Source of the DNA: Singulisphaera sp. GP187
Lineage (GTDB): Bacteria > Planctomycetota > Planctomycetia > Gemmatales > Gemmataceae
Direction of reading: 5' to 3'
Assembly: GCA_945868575.1 (NCBI GenBank)
Contig: CAMBMH010000029.1
Span: 1 to 32,094, forward strand
DNA length: 32,094 nt
The position numbers and the translations under genes were made by a program. Below are positions 15,354 to 22,880 of the stretch, one piece after another (position 1 is the stretch's first letter; every line of letters starts with the position of its first letter). The notes under the pieces were generated by a model. It did not search any database. It had not been told where the DNA came from and was given only the letters and a program-made list of their open reading frames with translations.

Positions 15354-16646
15354 ATGAATCTCCCCTTCAAATCTGTTACGCTGTTGCTTACCTGGGGAGT
15401 GATAGGGGGCCTGTCTTTGCAAACAGGTCCACAAAACCTTGCCGCACAGAACCCGGACAACCCCTCTTCAGATGGGTTTACACCTTTATTTAATGGCAAA
15501 AATCTGGAAGGTTGGGTTCCCGTCAACACCCTCGAGGGAACCTTTTATGTCAAAGATTCCATGCTTGTTACGACCGGTAAGCCAACCGGTTTCATGCGCA
15601 CGGAAAAGCAGTACCAAAACTTCATTCTTGAGCTGGAGTGGAAGCACACAAACACCAAGGAAGTTGGAAACAGCGGGCTTTTTCTCTGGGCGGATCCCCT
15701 GCCCGCCCTTGGCACACCTTTCACCCGTGGTATCGAAGTTCAAGTCCTTGTGAACCTGGAAAAAGAAGGGCAATACACAAGCCATGGAGACATTTTCAGC
15801 ATCTGGGGGGCAACCTGCGTTCCGGACCGTCCCCATCCAATGGGATGGCCCCGTTGTCTCCCTTCCGAGCGCCGCGCCAAAGGCGGTGGCGAATGGAACC
15901 GCTATCGGGTCGAGGCCAAAAACGGGTCGATCAAGCTCGCTGTCAACGGCAAGGAAGTAAGTGGCGTGACAAAGGCAAGCCCAAGCAAAGGGTACATTGC
16001 ACTTGAATCGGAAGGCGCCGAATGCACCTTCCGCAATCTCAGAATCAAGGAACTTCCCTCGGATGCCATCGATGAAAAGGAAGCCACTCCGCTGGCCCAG
16101 GGGCATCAATTCTTGCTTGCCCATGACGGATTGAGGGGGTTTGTCACCAAACCCGGTACTCCTTGGTCCATGGAGGACTGGAAGCTGGTTTATCGGGGGA
16201 AAAAGGGAACAGGCAGCTCGGAAATCTGGTCCACCAAAGCCTACGGCAATTCGGAATTCGTCGCCGAGTGGAGATTTCCCGCTGACAAAGACACCCAGGG
16301 AAATCGGAAGGTCTACTTGGGACTAAGGGGAAGCAACAAGGCCCTGATCCAATTGACCGACGCAAAAACAGGTTCCGGCGGGCTTCCCTTGGTTGAAGGG
16401 GACGCCAGTCTTCCCGAACAAGTTCGGTCCAGCGCCCGAACCCGGGAGATCGCCGATGCCAAGCCCGGGGAGTGGAACCGCCTCGAAGGGAGTCTGCTGG
16501 GCAACCAGCTCAGCTTGAAAATCAACGGCAAGGAAGTGATCAAGGCCCTTCCGCTTGAGGGGATATTGCCCGAAGGACCCCTTGGGCTGATTGCCTCGTC
16601 GGGACCCGTCGATTTTGCCAACCTCTTTGTCCGGGAATTGAAGTAA
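15354..16646 (+). CDS. Secreted protein with two DUF1080 (3-keto-disaccharide hydrolase) domains
   Basis: The 430-residue product carries a signal peptide (MNLPFKSVTLLLTWGVIGGLSLQT...LAAQ). Residues about 40-213 form a full DUF1080 / 3-keto-disaccharide hydrolase domain: GFTPLFNGKNLEGW, then NFILELEWKHTN, NSGLFLWADP, GIEVQVL, GEWNRYRV, and FRNLRIKEL at its end. Residues about 225-430 look like a second, more diverged copy (FLLAHDGLRGFV, SEFVAEWRFPADKD, GEWNRLEGSL, VDFANLFVREL). The fold is a concanavalin-like jelly roll; planctomycetes have many such proteins. GGAAAGG stands before the ATG. Activity on 3-keto sugars fits with the oxidoreductase at 20962 only in a general way. Confidence 0.88.
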   Translation: MNLPFKSVTLLLTWGVIGGLSLQTGPQNLAAQNPDNPSSDGFTPLFNGKNLEGWVPVNTLEGTFYVKDSMLVTTGKPTGFMRTEKQYQNFILELEWKHTNTKEVGNSGLFLWADPLPALGTPFTRGIEVQVLVNLEKEGQYTSHGDIFSIWGATCVPDRPHPMGWPRCLPSERRAKGGGEWNRYRVEAKNGSIKLAVNGKEVSGVTKASPSKGYIALESEGAECTFRNLRIKELPSDAIDEKEATPLAQGHQFLLAHDGLRGFVTKPGTPWSMEDWKLVYRGKKGTGSSEIWSTKAYGNSEFVAEWRFPADKDTQGNRKVYLGLRGSNKALIQLTDAKTGSGGLPLVEGDASLPEQVRSSARTREIADAKPGEWNRLEGSLLGNQLSLKINGKEVIKALPLEGILPEGPLGLIASSGPVDFANLFVRELK

Positions 16647-16665
16647 CAAATCAGTGGGCTATTAT
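16638..16665 (+). promoter_or_regulatory. Candidate sigma-70 promoter for the five-gene run
   Basis: TTGAAG (16638-16643) and TATTAT (16660-16665) are separated by 16 bases, followed by further AT-rich sequence. It overlaps the end of the DUF1080 gene and would give a leader of about 150 bases before the lipoprotein gene. Confidence 0.4.
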
Positions 16666-16820
16666 ATTATATCAGACAATCTTTCCCTTTGCGGGCCAGC
16701 CCAATCAAGGATTGCGTTTTGAAATCCCCTATTTTGCCTCTCGGGCCAAACCAAACCAGCCCGTTGGGTTGTAGAATGAAGGGAACTGCACTTTTAGCCG
16801 GGAGAGGTTCCTTGATCCCA

Positions 16821-17861
16821 ATGGAATGGCGATTGTTGGTCCTTCGCGCCACCAGCCTGTTCATGGTTGTGGGCATGGCTGTTTTAATGGGCTGCCACTC
16901 CAGCGAATATGACGAGAACACCCGCAAAGCCAAGCGGATGACCGAGTTGTTTGACCGGGATGAAAAGTTTCTGGGTGATCCACTCCAGATTGGATCGGTC
17001 GAATTCCGGGAAACAGCCAATGTTGACACCAAGAAGTTATCTGTTTTTTTGAGAGGCACCGAAGGGATTTCCCCCAAACCGGGAACTGGCGGAAAGCCTG
17101 GAAAAGATGGGAAAATCATAGAAGGCAAGGGTCAGGAATTGGCAATTGCGACGGCACTTTCAGGGGGTAAGGAATCAGCGCAAAATTCTGCAGATGCGCC
17201 ATACGGATTTGTTTACCTGCTTGATCCCAAGGCAAAACCTGTAAAAACCCCGCGTGTGGATGCCATTCTTGTTTTGGTTCGCCCGGACAAGGCAGGTGAC
17301 AGGAAAGAACGCACCAAACTGGTTGCGGATCTGGCAAAACTCCGGATTACAAAGAACTTCGATCCCGAAGCAAAGGAAGGCGTCGATAAGTTCATGGGGC
17401 CAAAGAAATTGGACCCTACCTTTAAGGACTGGTTCCCCACAGCCATAAAACCCATCCCCGCGGATGAAGTGTTTGCGGATTCGCTGGTGACTTTGCCCGA
17501 TGGCAGGCAAGCTGTGTGGTTTACCTATCTGGTTCCACTTACCCAGAAAAAACCGGTCAAATTCAACGGAACCATGGCGGTTTGCTATCGTGTGGTTCGT
17601 CCGCAGTTGGGACCCGCCCAACCCCAACCCGCTGGAAGCGCAAAGGCAAAAAGCGCTCCAGGCAAGGAATCGGATTTGGCATATGACGACCAAAAGAAGC
17701 GATTCAAGGTGCCCCAGGATGTTGAACTAAGCATCAAAAACCTGCGATTGGATGCTGACAAGGACGCTGCTATGGAGCTTTACAACTTGCGTTCGGGAAC
17801 CACTCCCGTGGATGCCTCTCCCGCCCCCTCAGCGGGCGTCGGAAATAAACAATCCAAATGA
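16821..17861 (+). CDS. Predicted lipoprotein of unknown function
   Basis: The product (346 residues from this start) has a short Arg-containing N-terminus, a hydrophobic core and the lipobox VLMGC with C25, so it is probably membrane-anchored. The mature part contains a Gly/Lys/Pro-rich linker (near residues 75-95), a region with YGFVYLLDP and VDAILVLVRPDK, and a late DGRQAVWFTYLVP segment followed by a charged Ala/Pro/Lys stretch. I recognise no family. The ATG at 16821 has GGAGAGG somewhat far upstream; a TTG at 16812 is closer to that site, and an ATG at 16776 is also in frame. The gene overlaps the next by ATGA. Confidence 0.75.
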   Translation: MEWRLLVLRATSLFMVVGMAVLMGCHSSEYDENTRKAKRMTELFDRDEKFLGDPLQIGSVEFRETANVDTKKLSVFLRGTEGISPKPGTGGKPGKDGKIIEGKGQELAIATALSGGKESAQNSADAPYGFVYLLDPKAKPVKTPRVDAILVLVRPDKAGDRKERTKLVADLAKLRITKNFDPEAKEGVDKFMGPKKLDPTFKDWFPTAIKPIPADEVFADSLVTLPDGRQAVWFTYLVPLTQKKPVKFNGTMAVCYRVVRPQLGPAQPQPAGSAKAKSAPGKESDLAYDDQKKRFKVPQDVELSIKNLRLDADKDAAMELYNLRSGTTPVDASPAPSAGVGNKQSK

Positions 17862-18838
17862 ATCCCCCAATCCAATCTGACCCGAATCTGCCTTTGGAAC
17901 AGAGTTCCCCAGCTCCCGTTCGTTTGGCGCATTTCAGCGATATCCACATCACCCAGGGAAAGCCAGGCTGGCGGGCGGCTGATGTATTTTCCAAGAGATT
18001 ACCTGGGTGGATCAATCTGCGGTTTTTCGGGAGAGGGTATCGTTTTCGGCATGCCCCCAAAGTGCTCGAGGCGCTTGCCAGTGAACTTCCTTCCCGAAAT
18101 CTTGATCATCTGGTTTTCTCGGGCGATGCCTCTGCCCTTGGATTTGAATCAGAGGTTCAAAGGGCCGCCAGGTTGTTAAGGGTGGGCGAGCCGGGACGGC
18201 CCCTCGGGATCGCGGTACCGGGCAACCACGACTATTTCACGAACAAGTCGGTCACCGACGGGGCCTTTGAGCGGTTTTTTGGCGCCTGGCAGGTTGGAAA
18301 ACGGATCGATGATTCGGTCTATCCTTTTGCCCAAAAAGTAGGTCATTTGTGGCTTATCGGCGTCAATTCCTGCACATCCAACCGTTGGCCTTGGGATGCC
18401 TCGGGCGAAGTTGGTGAAGATCAGCTGAATCGTCTGAAATGCCTCCTGTCTCAATTGGGGCCGGGATTGCGAATTCTGGTGACACACTATCCGGTTTTGC
18501 GCGCAAATCGGAGGCGCGAACCCAGGGTACGAGCCCTTCGCGATTTGGACCGGATGCTGGAGGTGGCTGCCAGTGGAGGCATTCGCCTTTGGCTCCATGG
18601 ACATCGGCACGACCGATTCCATCACTCTCCCGATGATGGTCATGTGCCTTTTCCGGTGGTTTGTGCCGGTTCGGCCACCCAATCAGGCCGTTGGTCTTAT
18701 GCCGAATACACCCTCACGGGCGAGTCGCTTCGCGGCTGTCGAAGGGTGTATGACCGTCATGTTGGGCATTTTGTCGACCGCGAAACCTTTGATATTGACC
18801 TTTCCGCGCCAAAAAGTCCTTCGTTGGACAATAATTAA
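17858..18838 (+). CDS. Calcineurin-like metallophosphoesterase
   Basis: The 326-residue protein carries all five blocks of the binuclear metallophosphoesterase fold: HFSDIH (D28, H30), SGD (D90), GNHD (N123, H124, D125), a THYPV histidine near residue 209 and HGHRHD near 248-253. The substrate is not predictable from sequence; family members cleave cyclic nucleotides, lipid precursors or phosphoproteins. It lacks a clear signal peptide, so it is probably cytoplasmic. Its ATG overlaps the stop of the lipoprotein gene by four bases, indicating translational coupling. It precedes rimO by 79 bases. Confidence 0.92.
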   Translation: MNPPIQSDPNLPLEQSSPAPVRLAHFSDIHITQGKPGWRAADVFSKRLPGWINLRFFGRGYRFRHAPKVLEALASELPSRNLDHLVFSGDASALGFESEVQRAARLLRVGEPGRPLGIAVPGNHDYFTNKSVTDGAFERFFGAWQVGKRIDDSVYPFAQKVGHLWLIGVNSCTSNRWPWDASGEVGEDQLNRLKCLLSQLGPGLRILVTHYPVLRANRRREPRVRALRDLDRMLEVAASGGIRLWLHGHRHDRFHHSPDDGHVPFPVVCAGSATQSGRWSYAEYTLTGESLRGCRRVYDRHVGHFVDRETFDIDLSAPKSPSLDNN

Positions 18839-18917
18839 GGCGTAAAATGAATTTTCGGCCAATGGCAGTCCCGAACAGGGTGGCCGGGCCCTTCACGAGA
18901 TCCCGGAACACCGGACC

Positions 18918-20321
18918 ATGGCTCCAAAAACCTGTGCATTGATCAGCCTCGGCTGCCCCAAAAATCTTGTCGATTCGGAAAAGATGCTGGGAGATCTGGC
19001 AAAAGATGGCTGGACCATCATATCGGATGCGGACAACGCCGATGTGGTTCTGGTAAACACTTGCGGGTTTATCGAGCCAGCCCGCCAGGAGTCGCTCGGC
19101 GTGATCCGTGAGCAGATCGCCCGCAAAAAATCCGGCAAAATCGGCGCGGTGATCGTGGCTGGTTGCCTTGCCGAGAGAAACCGCGACGACCTCCTCAAGG
19201 AAGTCCCGGGAGTCGACCACATCGTCGGGGTCCATGGTCGCGAGGAAATCACCCGGGTCGTCGACCAGGCGCACCTTTCCCGCAAGCTCAGGCAAACCGC
19301 GCTCACCCAGGAACAACGGACACTTTTCCGTCCGGCGCCGGTCAAGGCCCAATCCGATTCCGGACGATTTCGCGCCACGCCAAGGCATTATGCCTATCTT
19401 AAGATCTCCGAAGGATGCGATAGACTCTGCACCTTTTGCGCGATTCCCTCCATGCGCGGAAAACATGTCTCCAAACCAATCGAGACTATCATCGCCGAGG
19501 CGAAAGAGCTCGCCGCCGACGGAGTCAAGGAACTCCTTCTCGTTGCCCAGGACAGTACCTATTACGGCATAGACATCTATGGCGAGCCTCGCCTCGACAA
19601 GCTCCTTGAGGAGCTTCAAACAGTCGAAGGAATTCGCTGGATCCGCCTCCATTACGCCTACCCCGCCTACATCACCGACAGTCTGCTCGACACATTCTCA
19701 AAAGGCGTCTCCGGGGGCAAGCTGCTACCCTACATCGACATGCCTTTGCAGCATATCGCCGACCGGGTGCTAAAACGAATGCTTCGCAAGGTCGATAAGA
19801 ACGCCATTGAGGAACTGGTGGTTCGCCTCCGCCAGGCCATTCCGGGTTTGGTCCTCCGTTCCACCTTCGTTGTCGGGTTTCCCGGCGAAACGGAAGAGGA
19901 GTTTCTTGAGCTTGAAGATTTCATCAAGCGCACCAAATTCGAGCGCCTTGGGGTGTTTCCCTACTCCTTTGAGGAGACGACACCCTCTTCCAAACTTGAT
20001 GGTCACTTGCCAGAGGATGTGAAAAAGCGACGGGCCGACCGAATTATGGAGGTACAGCAGGGGATCGCTTTTGCTTGGGCCAAAGCCCAGCATGGCAAGG
20101 AGATTGACCTGATTGTTGACGCCGCCGACGAGGAGATCCCTGGTTGGTACTCTTGTAGAAGCCATGCCGATGCCCCGACAATCGACACGGTCGTTCGTCT
20201 CAAAGCCAAGGGGCTTCACTCCGGTGATATTGTGCGTGCACGCGTTTATGGGTCGGATGGATATGATCTCCTTGCCCGGCACCTTACCCCTGCCTCTGTT
20301 GGAGGGTCGGTTCTGCGATGA
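18918..20321 (+). CDS. rimO: Ribosomal protein S12 methylthiotransferase RimO
   Basis: RimO adds a methylthio group to a conserved aspartate of ribosomal protein S12 using two iron-sulfur clusters and S-adenosylmethionine. The 467-residue protein shows the N-terminal cluster cysteines C13 (SLGCPKN), C49 (NTCGF) and C83 (AGCLAE), and the radical-SAM motif C167-x3-C171-x2-C174 in EGCDRLCTFCAIP. PYIDMPLQH and STFVVGFPGETEEEF follow, and there is a C-terminal TRAM-type region with RARVYGSDGYDLLA. SLGCPKN and AIPSMRGK favour RimO over the tRNA enzyme MiaB. Its stop overlaps the start of pgsA. Confidence 0.96.
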   Translation: MAPKTCALISLGCPKNLVDSEKMLGDLAKDGWTIISDADNADVVLVNTCGFIEPARQESLGVIREQIARKKSGKIGAVIVAGCLAERNRDDLLKEVPGVDHIVGVHGREEITRVVDQAHLSRKLRQTALTQEQRTLFRPAPVKAQSDSGRFRATPRHYAYLKISEGCDRLCTFCAIPSMRGKHVSKPIETIIAEAKELAADGVKELLLVAQDSTYYGIDIYGEPRLDKLLEELQTVEGIRWIRLHYAYPAYITDSLLDTFSKGVSGGKLLPYIDMPLQHIADRVLKRMLRKVDKNAIEELVVRLRQAIPGLVLRSTFVVGFPGETEEEFLELEDFIKRTKFERLGVFPYSFEETTPSSKLDGHLPEDVKKRRADRIMEVQQGIAFAWAKAQHGKEIDLIVDAADEEIPGWYSCRSHADAPTIDTVVRLKAKGLHSGDIVRARVYGSDGYDLLARHLTPASVGGSVLR

Positions 20322-20929
20322 GTTCTCCCAGCCTTACGAAAACCAGCGCAACGCCCCATTGGCTCCACCTGGCCAATGTACTCACCCTGTCCCGTTTGGT
20401 GCTTGCCTTTGTCCTCTTCGGACTAATGGCTTATGAAATGTGGTTGGCATCGCTGGGTGTGTTCCTAGTTGCCGCGATTACGGATTGGCTGGATGGTTAT
20501 GTTGCCCGACTTCAGGGGCTGGTAAGCAGTCTTGGCCGCGTTCTGGACCCACTCGTTGACAAAGTCCTCATTTGCGGCGCGTTCGTATTCCTTGTGCCAA
20601 GGGGAACCCAGGAAGGCTGGCTTTTGCCTTGGATGGTCACGGTTGTCATCGCACGCGAACTGATCATTTCCGGGCTTCGGGACCAACTCGAAAGCATGGG
20701 TGCGGCATTTGGCGCCGATTGGCTTGGCAAGCTCAAGATGACACTACAATGCGCGGCACTTATTGCAATTTTTGTCACCCTTGAAGTACAGGCTCGCGCC
20801 GGAATCGAATCCGTTCCCCAGGTCCTTTTCCTGCTTAGGGACGGCTTGGTTTGGGCCATGATTGTGTCAACGGTTCTCAGCGGAGCCAATTATCTTTTGC
20901 GTCTGGCGATCCCCTCACCAAAAAGCTGA
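20318..20929 (+). CDS. pgsA: CDP-diacylglycerol-glycerol-3-phosphate 3-phosphatidyltransferase
   Basis: This integral membrane enzyme makes phosphatidylglycerol phosphate, the committed step to phosphatidylglycerol. The 203-residue product has the CDP-alcohol phosphotransferase motif D56-x2-D59-G60-x2-A63-R64-x8-G73-x3-D77-x3-D81, with several hydrophobic helices around it and the usual NVLTLSR start. The ATGA overlap with rimO suggests co-translation; rimO next to pgsA is a common bacterial arrangement. Confidence 0.95.
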   Translation: MSSPSLTKTSATPHWLHLANVLTLSRLVLAFVLFGLMAYEMWLASLGVFLVAAITDWLDGYVARLQGLVSSLGRVLDPLVDKVLICGAFVFLVPRGTQEGWLLPWMVTVVIARELIISGLRDQLESMGAAFGADWLGKLKMTLQCAALIAIFVTLEVQARAGIESVPQVLFLLRDGLVWAMIVSTVLSGANYLLRLAIPSPKS

Positions 20930-20961
20930 TCCCAAAAGCATCCCATTTGGAGGCTAACCCC

Positions 20962-22014
20962 ATGGCCTTTGGTTTCGCCGTAGTCGGCTGCGGTATGATT
21001 GCCCGGTTCCATTGCAAAGCGATTGCGGATATTCCCGGAGCGCGTGTGGCTGCTTTGGTCGGCCGGTCCAGGGCCTCCGCTGAAAGGCTTGCCCATGAAA
21101 TGGGCCTCGAGGGCCTTTTATGCACCGACAACCTCGAGGAGGCACTAAAAACTCCGGGGGTCGATGCTTTGATTGTCACCACCCCCTCCGGCGTTCACAT
21201 GGAATCCGCTGTTTTGGCCGCGAGGGCGGGCAAGCATGTTGTCGTCGAAAAGCCACTGGAGATCACCGCCGCCCGATGTGATGCGATCATCGAGGCTTGC
21301 GACAAAGCCGGCGTTGTTCTTTGCACCATTTTCCCCTCGCGCTTTGGCGATGCCAACCGCGAACTCAAATCCGCTATCGACGCGGGACGCTTCGGACGCT
21401 TGACCCTTGGGGAAACCACGGTCAAATGGTGGCGGTCCCAGCAATATTATGATGAAGGTGGCTGGAAGGGCACACAGGCCCTGGATGGTGGTGGCGCCCT
21501 GATGAACCAGGCCATCCACAATGTGGATCTTCTTTTGTGGATGATGGGACCGGTCGAATCGGTTGCGGCCTTCACCGGAACTCTTGCACACGACCGTATC
21601 GAAGTCGAGGACACCGCCGTTGCTTCAATCCGTTTCAAAAATGGCGCGTTGGGCGTGATCCAGGCTACCACCAGCGTGTGGCCCGGCCTCTCCAAAACCA
21701 TTGCCATCCACGGCGACAAGGGTTCTGTGGAAATCGAGCAGGATGACCTGATTTTATGGAAATACCAGAATGAACTTCCAGGCGATTCCGGCATCCGCGA
21801 ACGATTTGCCGTAAAATCCGGGTCGTCAGGTGGGTCCTCGAATCCCGGCGCCATCAGTCATGTTGGCCACACAAGACAACTCGCCGACTTTATCGATGCC
21901 ATAAAGGAAAATCGCAAGCCTTTTGTGGATGGCGCCGAAGGGCGCCGATCCGTTGAGCTTATTGAGGCGATTTACCAGTCCGCGCGCACAGGAACTATTG
22001 TCCGTTTGGCCTAA
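20962..22014 (+). CDS. Gfo/Idh/MocA-family oxidoreductase
   Basis: The 350-residue protein is an NAD(P)-dependent sugar or cyclitol dehydrogenase-like enzyme. The Rossmann motif VVGCGMIARFH starts at residue 6; VEKPLEIT is the conserved EKP site near residue 93, and GGGALMNQAIHNVDLLLWMMG contains the catalytic His of the family. The start ATG is preceded by TTGGAGG eight bases upstream; a longer in-frame start inside pgsA is rejected. It lies 32 bases after pgsA and probably ends the five-gene run. The substrate cannot be predicted; oxidation of a sugar C3 hydroxyl is one option. Confidence 0.93.
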   Translation: MAFGFAVVGCGMIARFHCKAIADIPGARVAALVGRSRASAERLAHEMGLEGLLCTDNLEEALKTPGVDALIVTTPSGVHMESAVLAARAGKHVVVEKPLEITAARCDAIIEACDKAGVVLCTIFPSRFGDANRELKSAIDAGRFGRLTLGETTVKWWRSQQYYDEGGWKGTQALDGGGALMNQAIHNVDLLLWMMGPVESVAAFTGTLAHDRIEVEDTAVASIRFKNGALGVIQATTSVWPGLSKTIAIHGDKGSVEIEQDDLILWKYQNELPGDSGIRERFAVKSGSSGGSSNPGAISHVGHTRQLADFIDAIKENRKPFVDGAEGRRSVELIEAIYQSARTGTIVRLA

Positions 22015-22028
22015 AACGGCCTATGTCC

Positions 22029-22838
22029 TTAAACTGGATATTGGACCGGAGCGGGTGTCTGAGCAAATCCGGCCAAGGTTCCCACCAGGTCATCAGTCCC
22101 CAAAGGTGAAGGGAAACAGATCCGTTCGCCATGGGTGAAACCGGTGCGCGATCCCCAATAGATTGCCTGTCCCAAAAGGGTGTGTTGGATTTTCGCGAGG
22201 CGCTTTTCGTCGAATTGGCTTGAATAACAAGCCACCGAGCGCAATTTGCGATCAAATGTTTTTGAAATATCCACAATACAGGATCCGTTCCAGATCCGGT
22301 CCTCCGCATCGAATGGAAACGGAGCGTAGGCCAGATGTGGAACGCGCCATGGTTTGGTATGGGCGTAACGGTCGTCCCACTTTGACAGCTGCGAACCGAA
22401 CCGGGCAGCCTCAATCAAAAGATGCGCCTGATGATGATCGGGGGATCCCGAGGGTGTTCTCCCAGCGATTCCAATCACAAGGTTGGGCTTCAGACGCCGG
22501 AATAGCGTCGCGAGTTTGTAACGATTTTCCGGCTCATCCATCAGCACCCGATTAGGCAAATCCAAAAGGACGCGCAAGGGAACACCCAATTCGGCCTGGG
22601 CGGCCTCGGCTTCCAAAAGTCGGCCACCTCTTGTGCCCCGGGGCGTAGGTTCACCGTCGGTCAGGTCGACAATCGCGACCGACTTTCCCTGATCCACCAA
22701 ACGGGCCAGGGTACCACCGCACAAAATTTCCAGGTCGTCCGGATGTGCGCCAACCGCCACCACATCCCAGGGTTTTGCCAAAGCCCATTCGGGCAGACAG
22801 TCCCCAGTCACAAACTGGGGTGTTGGTTTTGCGCTCAA
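22029..22838 (-). CDS. PIG-L family deacetylase (LmbE/BshB-like)
   Basis: The 269-residue protein is a zinc-dependent N-deacetylase of the LmbE/PIG-L family. GAHPDDLE carries the first zinc ligands, DLTDGEPTPRGT is the second block, and SPDHHQAH supplies the third ligand. The TDGE-x3-RGT block resembles bacillithiol-type BshB1 enzymes, but other deacetylases share it. It begins with TTG (no ATG is available before the motif) with GGGGTG upstream. It starts 42 bases after the stop of the large surface protein gene on the same strand, so the two may be co-transcribed. It converges on the oxidoreductase gene with a 14-base gap. Confidence 0.85.
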   Translation of the reverse strand: MSAKPTPQFVTGDCLPEWALAKPWDVVAVGAHPDDLEILCGGTLARLVDQGKSVAIVDLTDGEPTPRGTRGGRLLEAEAAQAELGVPLRVLLDLPNRVLMDEPENRYKLATLFRRLKPNLVIGIAGRTPSGSPDHHQAHLLIEAARFGSQLSKWDDRYAHTKPWRVPHLAYAPFPFDAEDRIWNGSCIVDISKTFDRKLRSVACYSSQFDEKRLAKIQHTLLGQAIYWGSRTGFTHGERICFPSPLGTDDLVGTLAGFAQTPAPVQYPV

Positions 22839-22880
22839 GGAAACACCCCAATTTGAAGGAAAGCCTGAGTTTCCGCTGAC

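Noticed and set aside
18714..19652. 312-codon open frame on minus
   Set aside because: Lies opposite the end of the phosphoesterase gene and rimO, both of which carry strong motifs.
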